Shown here piece after piece: positions 55,501 through 64,000 of a stretch of DNA of 64,000 nt. The stretch spans positions 45,083-109,082 of the forward strand of contig NZ_QVMM01000001.1 of NCBI RefSeq assembly GCF_010501065.1. Direction: 5' to 3'. This DNA is from Dysgonomonas sp. 216. Lineage in GTDB: Bacteria; Bacteroidota; Bacteroidia; Bacteroidales; Dysgonomonadaceae. A program made the position numbers and the translations under genes. The notes under the pieces were generated by a model, which was given only the letters and a program-made list of their open reading frames with translations, was not told the origin of the DNA and ran no database searches. Position 1 is the first letter of the stretch, and the number at the start of each line of letters is the position of its first letter.

Positions 55501-56837
55501 CCTAAACGGTGAAGCGTTGGGGCACGGTTAAGCAGAACAGGGTGACCTTTCATTACGTGTTCAAGAATATCCCAAACAACAGGTTCCTTTCTATCTACAA
55601 TTTTCTTTGCAGATTTAACTGTTTTAACTATTCCACGCTCAATAAGCTTACGAATAACAAATGGTTTATATAGTTCGGCTGCCATATTTTTAGGCAAACC
55701 ACACTCATGCATTTTCAATTCGGGACCAACAACAATAACCGAACGAGCAGAATAATCGACACGCTTACCTAACAGATTCTGACGAAAACGTCCTTGTTTA
55801 CCTTTCAAACTATCCGAAAGAGATTTCAACGGACGGTTAGCATCAGTCTTAACAGCACTGGATTTACGTGAGTTATCAAATAACGAATCGACAGCTTCTT
55901 GAAGCATACGTTTTTCGTTACGCAAAATCACATCCGGAGCTTTAATATCAATTAGTCTTTTCAGACGATTATTTCTGATAATAACACGACGATAAAGGTC
56001 GTTTAAATCCGATGTTGCAAAACGTCCTCCATCAAGAGGAACAAGCGGACGTAATTCTGGTGGAATAACCGGAACAATTTTAACAATCATCCATTCAGGA
56101 CGGTTCTTTCCTTTAGAACCACGGAAAGCTTCAACAATCTGAAGTTGTTTCAACGCTTCGTTTTTACGTTGTTGCGAAGTATCGGTATTTGCTTTATGAC
56201 GCAAATAGTTAGCTTGCGAATCTAAATTAATCCGAGCCAACAAGTCATAAATAGCTTCCGCACCCATTTTAGCGATAAACTTATTAGGGTCTGTATCGTC
56301 TAACATTTGGTTTTCTTTCGGAAGCGTATCCAATATATTCAAGTATTCTTCTTCTGTAAGAAGATCTTTTTCAGCTACACCATCTTCAGCTTTAATACCA
56401 GCCTGTATTACAACATAACGCTCGTAATAAATTATTGAATCAAGTTTTTTAGTCTGTATTCCAAGCAAATAACCTATTTTATTAGGTAATGAACGGAAAT
56501 ACCAGATATGAGCTACAGGCACAACTAAATGAATGTGTCCGGTACGTTCGCGACGCACCTTCTTTTCTGTAACTTCTACACCACAACGGTCGCAAACGAT
56601 ACCCTTGTAACGTATTCTCTTATATTTTCCACAATGACACTCGTAGTCCTTTACAGGCCCGAATATACGTTCGCAGAAAAGACCGTCACGCTCGGGTTTG
56701 TAGGTACGATAATTTATTGTTTCGGGTTTCAAAACTTCTCCGCTCGATGCTTCGAGTATTTCCTCTGGTGAAGCAAGACTGACGGTAATTTTTGAAAAAC
56801 TACTCTTTACTTTAGTATTCTCTTTCCTAAAAGCCAT
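52551..56837 (-). CDS. rpoC: RNA polymerase beta' subunit
   Basis: 1428 residues. The zinc-binding N-terminus (ECHCGKYK, then CDRCGVE) and the active-site loop NADFDGD at 471-477 with the three metal-binding aspartates 473, 475 and 477 are intact. Other landmarks are AIYDLLARI and the trigger-loop region [14 protein letters not shown] second zinc site reads CTELKNN...[13 protein letters not shown]. Ordinary Bacteroidota RpoC; 118 bp from rpoB with an intercistronic hairpin. Confidence 0.99.
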   Translation of the reverse strand: MAFRKENTKVKSSFSKITVSLASPEEILEASSGEVLKPETINYRTYKPERDGLFCERIFGPVKDYECHCGKYKRIRYKGIVCDRCGVEVTEKKVRRERTGHIHLVVPVAHIWYFRSLPNKIGYLLGIQTKKLDSIIYYERYVVIQAGIKAEDGVAEKDLLTEEEYLNILDTLPKENQMLDDTDPNKFIAKMGAEAIYDLLARINLDSQANYLRHKANTDTSQQRKNEALKQLQIVEAFRGSKGKNRPEWMIVKIVPVIPPELRPLVPLDGGRFATSDLNDLYRRVIIRNNRLKRLIDIKAPDVILRNEKRMLQEAVDSLFDNSRKSSAVKTDANRPLKSLSDSLKGKQGRFRQNLLGKRVDYSARSVIVVGPELKMHECGLPKNMAAELYKPFVIRKLIERGIVKTVKSAKKIVDRKEPVVWDILEHVMKGHPVLLNRAPTLHRLGIQAFQPKMIEGKAIQLHPLACTAFNADFDGDQMAVHLPLGNEAVLEAQMLMLASHNILNPANGAPITVPSQDMVLGLYYITKIRPGAIGEGLTFYGAEEAIIAYNEKKVDIHSLVKVYVRDLDENGKEALIMRETTVGRILVNQFTPSEVGFINEVLSKKSLRDIIGNIIKLAGVAKTADFLDNIKDLGYTMAFKGGLSFNLEDVIIPEEKEELVQKGYDEVEQIMNNYNMGFITYNERYNQIIDTWTHINSRLSNILMKQLSEDNQGFNSVYMMLDSGARGSKEQIRQLSGMRGLMAKPQKSGAEGGQIIENPILSNFKEGLSVLEYFISTHGARKGLADTALKTADAGYLTRRLVDVSQDVIINEEDCGTLRGLVCTELKNNEEVVASLYERILGRVSVHDIQHPQTGEVIVKSGEEIKEDAAQFIQNSPIERVEIRSVLTCESKRGVCAKCYGRNLATSNMVQKGEAVGVIAAQSIGEPGTQLTLRTFHVGGIASNIATESNITTKYDGILEIDDLRVVDVTGEDGKKHQVVVSRLVELRVVDPNTNIVLLTHNIPYGAKLYFKNGATVKKGDVICEWDPFNAVIISEVTGRIKFENLIENVTYKVESDEQTGLREKIIIESRDKTKAPEAQILDEKGNVLKTYSLPLSAHVIKEEGDTMIAGDVLVKMPRAVGKAGDITGGLPRVTELFEARNPSNPAVVSEIDGEVSFGKIKRGNREVIVTSKLGEVKKYLVPLSKQILVQENDFVRAGMPLSDGATTPSDILAIMGPTAVQEYIVNEVQDVYRLQGVKINDKHFEVIVRQMMRKVEIVDPGDTRFLEQQVVDKNDVMEENDRIWGKKVIVDAGDSTTFEQGQIVTARKLRDENSMLKRRDLRLVEVRDAIPATANQILQGITRAALQTTSFMSAASFQETTKVLNDAAINAKVDRLDGLKENVICGRLIPAGTGQREFEKLVVGAKEDFDRVSANRRTVVDIDTVE

Positions 56838-56914
56838 ATTACTTTTTGTCTTTAAAAGCTGTTAGCTATAAGCTATGCCAATAGCTATTTTTATTAGAGT
56901 ATCTAGAAACCGCC

Positions 56915-56942
56915 GGCCAACAGCACAACCATGCTGTTGGCC
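56915..56942. other. Hairpin in the rpoB-rpoC spacer
   Basis: Perfect 11-bp inverted repeat GGCCAACAGCA (56915-56925) and its complement (56932-56942) with a 6-nt loop. No T-run follows on the minus strand, so not a terminator; it may be an RNA processing or pause site. Confidence 0.7.
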
Positions 56943-56955
56943 ACGGCTATTAAGT

Positions 56956-59900
56956 TTAATCAAGCGTTACGCTTAGTCCAAGACCTTTCATTTCGTGAAG
57001 CAATACGTTCAACGATTCGGGGATGCCAGCTTGTGGCATAGGATCGCCTTTAACAATAGCTTCGTAAGCCTTAGAACGTCCCATTACGTCGTCGGACTTA
57101 ATTGTCAGGATTTCTTGCAAGATATGGGCTGCACCAAATGCTTCAAGTGCCCAAACCTCCATCTCTCCAAAACGTTGTCCCCCGAACTGAGCCTTACCTC
57201 CAAGTGGCTGTTGCGTAATAAGTGAATAAGGACCAATTGAACGGGCGTGCATTTTGTCTTCAACCATGTGACCCAGTTTCAGCATGTAAATGATACCCAC
57301 TGTTGCCGGCTGGTCAAAACGATCGCCTGTTCCTCCATCGCATAAATATGCTTTACCATAACGGGGCACACCTGCTTTATCCGTCCATTCGTTCAAATCG
57401 TCAAGACTTGCACCGTCAAAAATAGGAGTAGCAAATTTAACACCTAATTCTTTACCTGCCCAACCTAGCACAGTTTCGAAAATCTGTCCAAGGTTCATAC
57501 GTGAAGGCACCCCTAGAGGATTCAACACGATATCAACAGGAGAACCATCCGGTAAGAAAGGCATATCCTCTTCGCGCACAATACGCGATACGATACCTTT
57601 ATTTCCGTGGCGACCCGCCATCTTATCTCCAACCTGTATTTTACGCTTTTTAGCAACATAAACTTTTGCTATCTGAACAATACCCGAAGGTAATTCGTCC
57701 CCGATAATCAAATCAAAACGTTTACGTTTAAGCTCGGCATCCAATTCTTTATACTTACGCAGATAGTTTACAATAACATCTCTGATAAGTCCATTCTTGT
57801 GCTCATCCGATGTCCAACTGCTAACTTGTATAGTCTCGTAATCAATATTATCAAGCGCACTTTTTGTAAATTTAGCACCCTTAGCTATAATTTCGACATT
57901 AAGATAATCCTTAACGCCTTCCGAAACCTTACCATCAGTCAGTGCCAAAATCTTATCAACCAAGATTGACTTTAATTCCGACATCTTAACTTCGTATTCT
58001 TCGTCAAGTTTAGGTAATAAAGCTTTGCTCGAAAGTTTTGTTTTACCTTTCTTCGCAGCTTTAGAAAATAGATTTGTACCGATAACAACACCGTTTAACG
58101 AAGGAGAAGCTTTTAACGAAGCATCTTTCACGTCTCCGGCTTTATCTCCGAATATAGCACGAAGAAGTTTTTCTTCGGGCGAAGGATCCGATTCTCCTTT
58201 AGGTGTTATCTTACCTATAAGAATGTCTCCGGGGCCGATACGTGCTCCAATTCGTACAATACCTCTTTCATCCAGATCTTTTGTTGCATCTTCGCTCACG
58301 TTCGGTATATCAGAAGTTAACTCTTCAACCCCACGTTTAGTATCACGTACCTCTAATGCAAATTCTTCAACATGGATAGATGTAAAGATATCCTCACGTA
58401 CAATCCGCTCGTTCAATACAATCGCATCCTCGAAGTTATATCCCTTCCAAGGCATGAATGCCACTTTTAGGTTTTTACCTAAAGCCAATTCACCGTCTTC
58501 GGTAGAATAACCTTCTGTTAATATCTGGTCTACTACAACTCTATCGCCCTTCCTACATATAGGACGAAGGTCGATTGTCGTATTTTGGTTAGTCTTACGG
58601 AATTTAGGAATGTTGTAAGTTTTAACAGCATCGTCAAAATTTACAAAATCTTCATCCGCAGTTCTGTCATATTTAATTTTTATAGTATTTGCATCTACAT
58701 ATATAACTTCACCTGTTCCTTCTGCTACAATCTGTGTACGAGAATCGCGGATCAATTGACCTTCGATACCTGTACCTACAATAGGAGACTCGGTGCGCAA
58801 CAATGGTACTGCCTGGCGCATCATATTAGAACCCATCAATGCACGGTTAGCATCATCATGCTCAAGGAAAGGAATCAAAGATGCAGCTATTGATGCAATT
58901 TGCGTAGGCGATACGTCCATTAACTCAACCTCTTCGGGCGCAACCAATGGATAGTCTGCATCCTGGCGGGCTTTTACACGGTTACGTATAAAAGAACCAT
59001 CTTCCGACAAAGGAGCATTGCCTTGTGCTATGATTTTTTCTTCCTCCTCTTCTGCAGCCAAATATACGATACCGTTCTCCGACAAATCAACCTTGTGGTT
59101 TTCTATTTTACGATAAGGAGTTTCAATAAATCCTAAGTCGTTAATTTTTGCGTAAACACAAAGAGATGATATCAAACCAATATTAGGCCCTTCAGGAGTT
59201 TCGATAGGACACAAACGCCCATAATGCGTATAGTGCACGTCACGCACCTCAAACCCTGCTCTTTCGCGAGAAAGACCACCAGGTCCTAATGCCGACATAC
59301 GACGTTTATGAGTTATCTCAGCCAACGGATTGGTTTGATCCATAAACTGCGACAAAGCGTTAGTACCAAAGAACGTATTAACAACCGAAGATATTGTTTT
59401 AGCATTAATAAGATCGACCGGAGTAAACACCTCGTTATCACGAACATTCATACGTTCGCGAATAATACGTGCCATACGGTTAAGCCCAACACCAAATTGG
59501 TTATAAAGCTGTTCTCCAACTGTACGTACACGACGATTACTCAAGTGGTCGATATCATCAACTATTGCTTTCGAATTTATAAGTTCGATCAGATATTTGA
59601 TGATCTCAATCATGTCTTCTTTTGTCAAGACACGAATATCTACATCGGTCGACAGATTTAATTTTTTATTTAATCTGTAACGTCCAACTTCACCCAAATC
59701 ATAACGTTTTTCAGAGAAAAACAAGTTATTTATAACCTCGCGTGCACTTGTATCATCAGCCGGCTCAGCACTTCTCAGCTGACGGTATATATGACGAACG
59801 GCATCGATTTCCGAGTTACTAGGGTCTTTTTGTAATGTATTATATATAATAGTATAATCAGAGCTGTTCTGACTTTCTTTATGTAAAAGAATTGAAGAAA

Positions 59901-60768
59901 CTCCCGACTCCAATATTGCGTCAAGATGATCTGCTTCTATTATAGTCTCACGCTCAATAATAACTTCATTACGTTCAATAGATGTTACCTCACCGGTATC
60001 TTCATCAACAAAATCCTCCATCCATGTTTTCAAGATACGGGCAGCCAATTTACGGCCTATAACTTTTTTCAGATTTTGCTTAGTTACTTTCACTTCTTCA
60101 GCCAAGTCGAAAATTTCAAGGATATTCCTATCACTTTCGAAACCGATGGCTCTCAATAAAGTTGTAACCGGTAATTTCTTTTTACGATCAATATATGCAT
60201 ACATCACATTATTAATGTCTGTTGCAAATTCGATCCATGAACCTTTAAAAGGTATGATACGTGCAGAATAAAGTTTTGTACCATTAGCATGCTGGCTTTG
60301 ACCAAAAAACACGCCTGGAGAACGGTGTAATTGAGAAACAACAACACGTTCTGCTCCATTGATAACAAAAGTTCCTTTTTCTGTCATATATGGAATTAAT
60401 CCAAGATATACATCCTGAATTACAGTATCAAAATCTTCATGATCAGGGTCTGTACAATAAAGCTTTAATTTAGCTTTCAAAGGTACGCTATATGTCAATC
60501 CTCGCTCAACACACTCATCAATAGTGTAACGTGGGGGATCAATAAAATAATCCAAAAACTCTAAAACAAAGTTGTTACGAGTATCGGTTATCGGAAAATT
60601 TTCAGCGAAAACTTTGTACAGGCCTTCTTTTTTTCTTTTTTCGGGTGGGGTGTCAAGTTGTAAAAAGTCTTGAAACGACTTTAATTGTACTTCAAGAAAA
60701 TCCGGATAGTGAAGTGGATTCTTAATTGAAGCAAAATTTACTCTTTTTTGATTTATTGTTGAAGACAT
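56956..60768 (-). CDS. rpoB: RNA polymerase beta subunit
   Basis: 1270 residues. N-terminal [22 protein letters not shown] and the rifampicin-region segments ([41 protein letters not shown]) are typical, with Q-MDQTN-L and H-KRR in their wild-type form. The C-terminal [13 protein letters not shown] and [12 protein letters not shown] are also normal. Catalytic partner of rpoC. Follows rplL with a 100-bp spacer that carries an attenuator-like hairpin. Confidence 0.99.
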   Translation of the reverse strand: MSSTINQKRVNFASIKNPLHYPDFLEVQLKSFQDFLQLDTPPEKRKKEGLYKVFAENFPITDTRNNFVLEFLDYFIDPPRYTIDECVERGLTYSVPLKAKLKLYCTDPDHEDFDTVIQDVYLGLIPYMTEKGTFVINGAERVVVSQLHRSPGVFFGQSQHANGTKLYSARIIPFKGSWIEFATDINNVMYAYIDRKKKLPVTTLLRAIGFESDRNILEIFDLAEEVKVTKQNLKKVIGRKLAARILKTWMEDFVDEDTGEVTSIERNEVIIERETIIEADHLDAILESGVSSILLHKESQNSSDYTIIYNTLQKDPSNSEIDAVRHIYRQLRSAEPADDTSAREVINNLFFSEKRYDLGEVGRYRLNKKLNLSTDVDIRVLTKEDMIEIIKYLIELINSKAIVDDIDHLSNRRVRTVGEQLYNQFGVGLNRMARIIRERMNVRDNEVFTPVDLINAKTISSVVNTFFGTNALSQFMDQTNPLAEITHKRRMSALGPGGLSRERAGFEVRDVHYTHYGRLCPIETPEGPNIGLISSLCVYAKINDLGFIETPYRKIENHKVDLSENGIVYLAAEEEEEKIIAQGNAPLSEDGSFIRNRVKARQDADYPLVAPEEVELMDVSPTQIASIAASLIPFLEHDDANRALMGSNMMRQAVPLLRTESPIVGTGIEGQLIRDSRTQIVAEGTGEVIYVDANTIKIKYDRTADEDFVNFDDAVKTYNIPKFRKTNQNTTIDLRPICRKGDRVVVDQILTEGYSTEDGELALGKNLKVAFMPWKGYNFEDAIVLNERIVREDIFTSIHVEEFALEVRDTKRGVEELTSDIPNVSEDATKDLDERGIVRIGARIGPGDILIGKITPKGESDPSPEEKLLRAIFGDKAGDVKDASLKASPSLNGVVIGTNLFSKAAKKGKTKLSSKALLPKLDEEYEVKMSELKSILVDKILALTDGKVSEGVKDYLNVEIIAKGAKFTKSALDNIDYETIQVSSWTSDEHKNGLIRDVIVNYLRKYKELDAELKRKRFDLIIGDELPSGIVQIAKVYVAKKRKIQVGDKMAGRHGNKGIVSRIVREEDMPFLPDGSPVDIVLNPLGVPSRMNLGQIFETVLGWAGKELGVKFATPIFDGASLDDLNEWTDKAGVPRYGKAYLCDGGTGDRFDQPATVGIIYMLKLGHMVEDKMHARSIGPYSLITQQPLGGKAQFGGQRFGEMEVWALEAFGAAHILQEILTIKSDDVMGRSKAYEAIVKGDPMPQAGIPESLNVLLHEMKGLGLSVTLD

Positions 60769-60805
60769 GGAATACTCTATTTTATGAACTTATTATTTTT
60801 GACGC

Positions 60806-60844
60806 AAAAAGGTTAAGAACCCTTTTTAATCAGGGTTCCTAACC
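60806..60844 (-). terminator. Attenuator-like hairpin between rplL and rpoB
   Basis: Arms GGTTAAGAACCCT (60811-60823) and AGGGTTCCTAACC (60832-60844), one mismatch, 8-nt loop, followed on the minus strand by TTTTTG (60810-60805). An intrinsic terminator-like structure in the place where E. coli has its rplL-rpoB attenuator. Confidence 0.75.
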
Positions 60845-60868
60845 AAATATCCTGGTTACAGGTTGTGT

Positions 60869-61243
60869 TTACTTAAGTTCAACTTCAGCTCCAGCTTCTT
60901 CTAGTTGTTTTTTCAATGAATCTGCTTCATCTTTACTTACATCTTTTTTCAATTCGCTAGGAGCAGCGTCAACTATATCTTTAGCCTCTTTCAATCCGAT
61001 ACCAGCTAATTCTTTAACAGCTTTTACCACTGCTAATTTGTTTGCACCAGCCGATTTAAGGATTACGTCGAAAGAAGTTTTCTCTTCTGCAGCAGCGTCT
61101 CCACCCGCAGCAGGAGCAGCAACAGCAACAGCTGCAGCAGCAGGCTCGATTCCGTATTCAGTTTTAAGAATCTCAGCAAGTTCGCTAACTTCTTTTACAG
61201 TCAAATTTACTAATTGTTCAGCAAAAGCTTTCAAATCTGCCAT
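60869..61243 (-). CDS. rplL: Ribosomal protein L7/L12
   Basis: 124 residues: the N-terminal dimerisation domain ([21 protein letters not shown]), an alanine-rich hinge ([14 protein letters not shown]), and the C-terminal factor-binding domain ([35 protein letters not shown]). It forms the ribosomal stalk with L10. Standard position in the L10-L12-rpoBC cluster. Confidence 0.98.
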   Translation of the reverse strand: MADLKAFAEQLVNLTVKEVSELAEILKTEYGIEPAAAAVAVAAPAAGGDAAAEEKTSFDVILKSAGANKLAVVKAVKELAGIGLKEAKDIVDAAPSELKKDVSKDEADSLKKQLEEAGAEVELK

Positions 61244-61294
61244 TTTTATAATGTTTTAAAGTTGTTATTACTTCGTTTTGTTTAATGTATAAAT

Positions 61295-61813
61295 TTATCT
61301 TTTTGAAAGGGTTTCCAATACTCCATGAATAGTGGATCCTCCCGATTGTAGAGCTGAAATAACGTTTTTCGCTGGAGCTTGCAATGCTGCAATAACATCC
61401 CCGATAAGTTCGTTTTTGCTCTTGATGTTTACTAGTGCTTTAAGATTGTTAGCTCCTATATAGAAACTTTCTTGAACATAAGCAGCTTTAAAAGCAGGAA
61501 TACCTGTCTTTTTATCTGCGAACTTCTCTATAAGCTTAGCAGGCGCATTAGCAACATCAGAAAACATGATAGCTGTATTTCCCTTCAAAACAGGTGTTAA
61601 TTCAGAAAAATCTGTATCAAGCGATTCTAATGCTTTTTGCAGCAAAGTATTTTTCACAACCACCAATTTGATGTCTTGTTTAAAACACTCACGTCTTAAC
61701 TGACTAGTCTTATCTGCATTTAAAGATTCGATATTAGTCAAGTAAAAGTTACCATATTCTTTTACGGTAGCCGCAATTGTACTTATAATAGTGTTTTTAT
61801 CTTCCTTTCTCAT
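61295..61813 (-). CDS. rplJ: Ribosomal protein L10
   Basis: 172 residues. L10 core: VVKNTLLQKALES, PVLKGNTAIMFSD and the C-terminal helix that anchors L7/L12. No leader-type regulatory stem was found between rplA and rplJ (15 bp spacer). Ordinary. Confidence 0.97.
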   Translation of the reverse strand: MRKEDKNTIISTIAATVKEYGNFYLTNIESLNADKTSQLRRECFKQDIKLVVVKNTLLQKALESLDTDFSELTPVLKGNTAIMFSDVANAPAKLIEKFADKKTGIPAFKAAYVQESFYIGANNLKALVNIKSKNELIGDVIAALQAPAKNVISALQSGGSTIHGVLETLSKR

Positions 61814-61828
61814 AATTCAAATCATTTT

Positions 61829-62527
61829 TTAGATTTCCTCTACAGTCTTAGGGTCTATTTTAATACCCGGGCTCATAGTACTTGAAAGAAATACACTCTT
61901 AACATAAGTACCTTTTGCTGCAGCCGGTTTCAATTTGATAAGCGTAGCAATAAATTCTTTCGCATTATCCCTGATTTTATCCGGAGAGAAAGATACTTTT
62001 CCTATAGAAGCATGGATGATACCCGCTTTATCAACTTTAAAGTCGATTTTACCAGCTTTAACCTCAGTTACAGCCTTTGCTACATCCATTGTTACTGTAC
62101 CACTCTTTGGGTTAGGCATTAAACCCCTAGGCCCTAAAACACGACCTAAAGCACCTATTTTTCCCATTATAGCAGGTTGTGTAATGATCACATCAATATC
62201 TGTCCAACCTCCTTTGATTTTCTCGATATACTCGTCTAATCCTACGTAATCCGCACCGGCTTCTTTAGCAGCAGCCTCTGCATCAGGAGAACATAACACT
62301 AGAACTCGTACTTGTTTGCCTGTACCGTGAGGTAGAGATACAACACCTCTTACCATTTGGTTAGCTTTACGAGGATCAACACCCAAACGAACATCGATAT
62401 CAACCGATGCATCAAACTTAGTCACTGTTATTTCTTTAACTAAAGCCGATGCTTCTTTGAGTGAATAAGATTTCCCTGCTTCAATTTTACTGAAAGCTAA
62501 CTTTTGATTTTTTGTAAGTTTACCCAT
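61829..62527 (-). CDS. rplA: Ribosomal protein L1
   Basis: 232 residues from ATG 62527 ([10 protein letters not shown]); an in-frame TTG opening at 62536 is less likely and gives an atypical extra MRE. Typical L1 motifs: [45 protein letters not shown]. Binds 23S rRNA at the L1 stalk and, in many bacteria, its own operon mRNA. Confidence 0.97.
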   Translation of the reverse strand: MGKLTKNQKLAFSKIEAGKSYSLKEASALVKEITVTKFDASVDIDVRLGVDPRKANQMVRGVVSLPHGTGKQVRVLVLCSPDAEAAAKEAGADYVGLDEYIEKIKGGWTDIDVIITQPAIMGKIGALGRVLGPRGLMPNPKSGTVTMDVAKAVTEVKAGKIDFKVDKAGIIHASIGKVSFSPDKIRDNAKEFIATLIKLKPAAAKGTYVKSVFLSSTMSPGIKIDPKTVEEI

Positions 62528-62547
62528 TTCTCTCAATTGAAGTTTAG

Positions 62548-62991
62548 TTATTGAACATCAGGGAAGGCCCCTTTTACTGTAATCCCCATACTGCGAGCCG
62601 TACCTGCAACCATTTTCATAGCTGCTTCAACTGTAAAGCAATTCAAGTCAGACATTTTGTCTTCAGCGATAGCCTTAACCTGATCCCAGGTAATTTCCGA
62701 AACTTTTTTACGGTTTGGTTCAGCTGATCCGCTTTTCAATTTAGAAGCTTCAAGCAATTGTACTGCTACAGGTGGATTTTTAACGATAAAATCAAAAGAC
62801 TTGTCGGCATAATATGTTATTACCACTGGTAATACTTTGCCGGCTTTGTCCTGAGTTCGGGCGTTAAATTGCTTGCAAAAATCCATAATATTAATCCCCT
62901 TCGAACCCAATGCAGGTCCTACAGGAGGAGATGGATTTGCTGCACCGCCTTTAATCTGTAATTTTAATTGCCCAGCAATTTCTTTAGCCAT
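62548..62991 (-). CDS. rplK: Ribosomal protein L11
   Basis: 147 residues. [20 protein letters not shown] and [13 protein letters not shown] are the L11 signature, and [12 protein letters not shown] lies at the C-terminus. Binds the GTPase-associated region of 23S rRNA. 20 bp before rplA. Confidence 0.98.
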   Translation of the reverse strand: MAKEIAGQLKLQIKGGAANPSPPVGPALGSKGINIMDFCKQFNARTQDKAGKVLPVVITYYADKSFDFIVKNPPVAVQLLEASKLKSGSAEPNRKKVSEITWDQVKAIAEDKMSDLNCFTVEAAMKMVAGTARSMGITVKGAFPDVQ

Positions 62992-63064
62992 TTCCGTTCT
63001 TTTTAATTAAATTTTGATTTTAAATCAACTTGGTCTGAATCAGAACTAAATTGCGTAACCAATT

Positions 63065-63610
63065 TTATTGTTCTTTTTCAACTTGCATGTAGGTTAGTTC
63101 TAACGGAGTTTTACGTCCGAAAATTTTAACCATAACTTTGAGTTTCTTCTTTTCGACATTTACCTCTTCTACAATGCCAGAAAAACCACTGAAAGGACCA
63201 TTAGTCACTTTCACATTTTCGCCAACAAAGTATTGTACATCCATTTCCCCATTTTGCTCTTCCAATTCGTCCATAGTACCGAGTATACGGTTTACTTCCG
63301 ATTGTTTAAGAGGCTGTGGGTTTGCAGCATCGGGTAAAAAACCTGCAACATAATTAATATTGCGCAGCTGATGAACTACTTCACCAACCAAAGCTGCTTC
63401 TATCAAAATATATCCGGGAAGATAAGCTTTCTCACGTAAAACTTTCTTTCCGTTACGAATGATATAAGTTTTTTCAGTTGGAATCAGAACCTGAGAAACG
63501 TATTTCCCAAGATCTGTTTTTTTCATCTCTGTCTCAAGATATTCTTTGACTTTTGCTTCTTTTCCACTAACAGCACGTAAAACATACCATTTTTTTTCAA
63601 TTTCAGTCAT
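63065..63610 (-). CDS. nusG: Transcription antitermination factor NusG
   Basis: 181 residues. NGN domain ([37 protein letters not shown]) and a C-terminal KOW domain ([22 protein letters not shown]). Binds RNA polymerase and couples transcription to translation. Upstream of rplK, as in most bacteria. Confidence 0.97.
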   Translation of the reverse strand: MTEIEKKWYVLRAVSGKEAKVKEYLETEMKKTDLGKYVSQVLIPTEKTYIIRNGKKVLREKAYLPGYILIEAALVGEVVHQLRNINYVAGFLPDAANPQPLKQSEVNRILGTMDELEEQNGEMDVQYFVGENVKVTNGPFSGFSGIVEEVNVEKKKLKVMVKIFGRKTPLELTYMQVEKEQ

Positions 63611-63635
63611 TTTTACATTCTCAAGTTAGAGTAAT

Positions 63636-63851
63636 TCAAGCGTTGCCATCCTTAATTTTAGAAACTCCGTAGATAAAATCCATAACTCCTTGGAATACGG
63701 AATCTACGCCAAAAACCACCAATGCCATTATGAGGGAAGCAATCATAACAACAACGGCACTGCTCGATACTTCGGCCCTGGTTGGCCAAGAAACTTTATA
63801 AACAAGCTCGTTATAAGAATCCTTTATCGAATTAATTATTTTTTTCATCAT
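63636..63851 (-). CDS. secE: Preprotein translocase subunit SecE
   Basis: 71 residues (a second ATG follows immediately at 63848, so 70 is also possible). A cytoplasmic segment with the SecE motif ELVYKVSWPTRAEV precedes one membrane helix (about 32-52). It is part of SecYEG. 25 bp before nusG; tRNA-Trp lies upstream, the common arrangement. Confidence 0.95.
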   Translation of the reverse strand: MMKKIINSIKDSYNELVYKVSWPTRAEVSSSAVVVMIASLIMALVVFGVDSVFQGVMDFIYGVSKIKDGNA

Positions 63852-63864
63852 AATGCAAGTTTTG

Positions 63865-63937
63865 CACGGGTTGAGAGACTCGAACTCCCGACACCTGGTT
63901 TTGGAGACCAGTGCTCTACCAACTGAGCTAAACCCGT
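63865..63937 (-). tRNA. trnW: tRNA-Trp (CCA anticodon)
   Basis: The minus-strand 73-nt cloverleaf begins ACGGGTT and pairs with AACCCGT at the other end (acceptor 7 bp). D-loop AGCTCAGTTGGTAGAGC, anticodon stem CTGGT/ACCAG with loop CTCCAAA (anticodon CCA), and T-arm with GTTCGAG. Discriminator G; the CCA end is not encoded. It stands before secE, the usual trnW-secE-nusG arrangement. Confidence 0.97.
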
Positions 63938-63970
63938 AAAAATTAAAGCCGGCTTATTTCGTCCGGCTTT
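63938..63970 (-). terminator. Terminator hairpin upstream of trnW
   Basis: Arms AAAGCCGG (63945-63952) and CCGGCTTT (63963-63970), 10-nt loop, then on the minus strand AATTTTT up to the first base of the tRNA. It would end a gene entering from the right edge, probably tuf. Confidence 0.75.
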
Positions 63971-63990
63971 AACGGATCAAGAATATCTAA

Positions 63991-63999
63991 TTATTCAAC
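63991..63999 (-). CDS. Possible C-terminal end of tuf (two codons and stop), partial
   Basis: Minus-strand GTT GAA TAA (VE-stop) at the right edge, followed by the terminator hairpin at 63945-63970. In Bacteroidota the gene before trnW-secE is usually tuf, whose product often ends in a hydrophobic-acidic pair. Only three codons are seen, so the identity is by context only. Confidence 0.3.
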   Translation of the reverse strand, partial: VE

Positions 64000-64000
64000 G

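Noticed and set aside
62528..62536. Start of rplA at 62536
   Set aside because: TTG start gives an atypical MRE extension; MGKLTKNQ at 62527 is the family start.

Overview
The window is a chromosomal segment of a low-GC member of the Bacteroidota, most likely order Bacteroidales (Dysgonomonas/Paludibacter-like by gene content; the genus is inference). Support comes from Bacteroidota promoters (TTTG - about 19 bp - TAnnTTTG) in front of many genes, the near absence of Shine-Dalgarno sequences, type IX secretion (T9SS) sorting domains on two exported proteins, Bacteroidota-only families (BatE, DUF3256, DUF4293, HU-CCDC81/SPOR, the Bacteroidota RpoZ form, TonB-type barrels) and a lipoprotein M49 dipeptidyl peptidase III with Bacteroides-like zinc-ligand spacing. 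No prophage, insertion sequence, CRISPR array or rRNA was found.

Layout. 1-3.3 kb: end of a Bat (aerotolerance) operon (batD end, batE), a PAP2 phosphatase, a small HTH protein and a tandem universal stress protein. 3.4-7.7 kb: two lipoproteins (one the M49 peptidase) and enolase on the minus strand. 8-15.5 kb: secreted and envelope proteins: a frameshifted T9SS cargo gene, a P-loop PEPCK-like protein, a 1039-residue BNR_4/LamG/T9SS polysaccharide-active protein and a lipoprotein. 15.5-16.2 kb: a peptide deformylase homologue with a signal peptide. 16.2-22.7 kb: a minus-strand operon with a consensus promoter that encodes a GYF_2 mini-protein, a tandem-repeat protein with an E2-like C-terminal domain, a membrane JAMM/MPN+ isopeptidase, a PrsW-type membrane protease, a ThiF/E1-like adenylyltransferase and four small membrane proteins. 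This is the most unusual part of the window and reads as a membrane-tethered ubiquitin-like conjugation/deconjugation system with no visible modifier gene. 22.8-35.5 kb: housekeeping and envelope genes (Spy-like protein, polysaccharide deacetylase/acetyltransferase pair, rpmH, CvpA, Nudix, TPR protein plus outer-membrane barrel, M15-like lipoprotein, truA, EamA transporter, DUF3256). 35.5-46.3 kb: a Wzx/Wzy-type exopolysaccharide operon (Wza, Wzc tyrosine kinase, flippase, polymerase, four glycosyltransferases). 46.3-52.5 kb: HU-CCDC81/SPOR protein, GH43 and aldose epimerase pair, peptidase E, DUF4293, RpoZ, BamD. 52.5-64 kb: the classic rpoC-rpoB-rplL-rplJ-rplA-rplK-nusG-secE-trnW cluster on the minus strand.

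In the 16-22.7 kb operon the working model is: E1 adenylates a modifier, a UBC-like domain (present in three proteins of the operon, with a possible catalytic cysteine in one) passes it on, and the JAMM domain removes it, next to a PrsW intramembrane protease. Two steps of this model are inference: that the shared domain has an E2 fold, and that a modifier is encoded elsewhere. In the polysaccharide operon the export, polymerisation and glycosyltransferase genes are together, but the initiating sugar-phosphate transferase and nucleotide-sugar genes are absent and must act from another locus.
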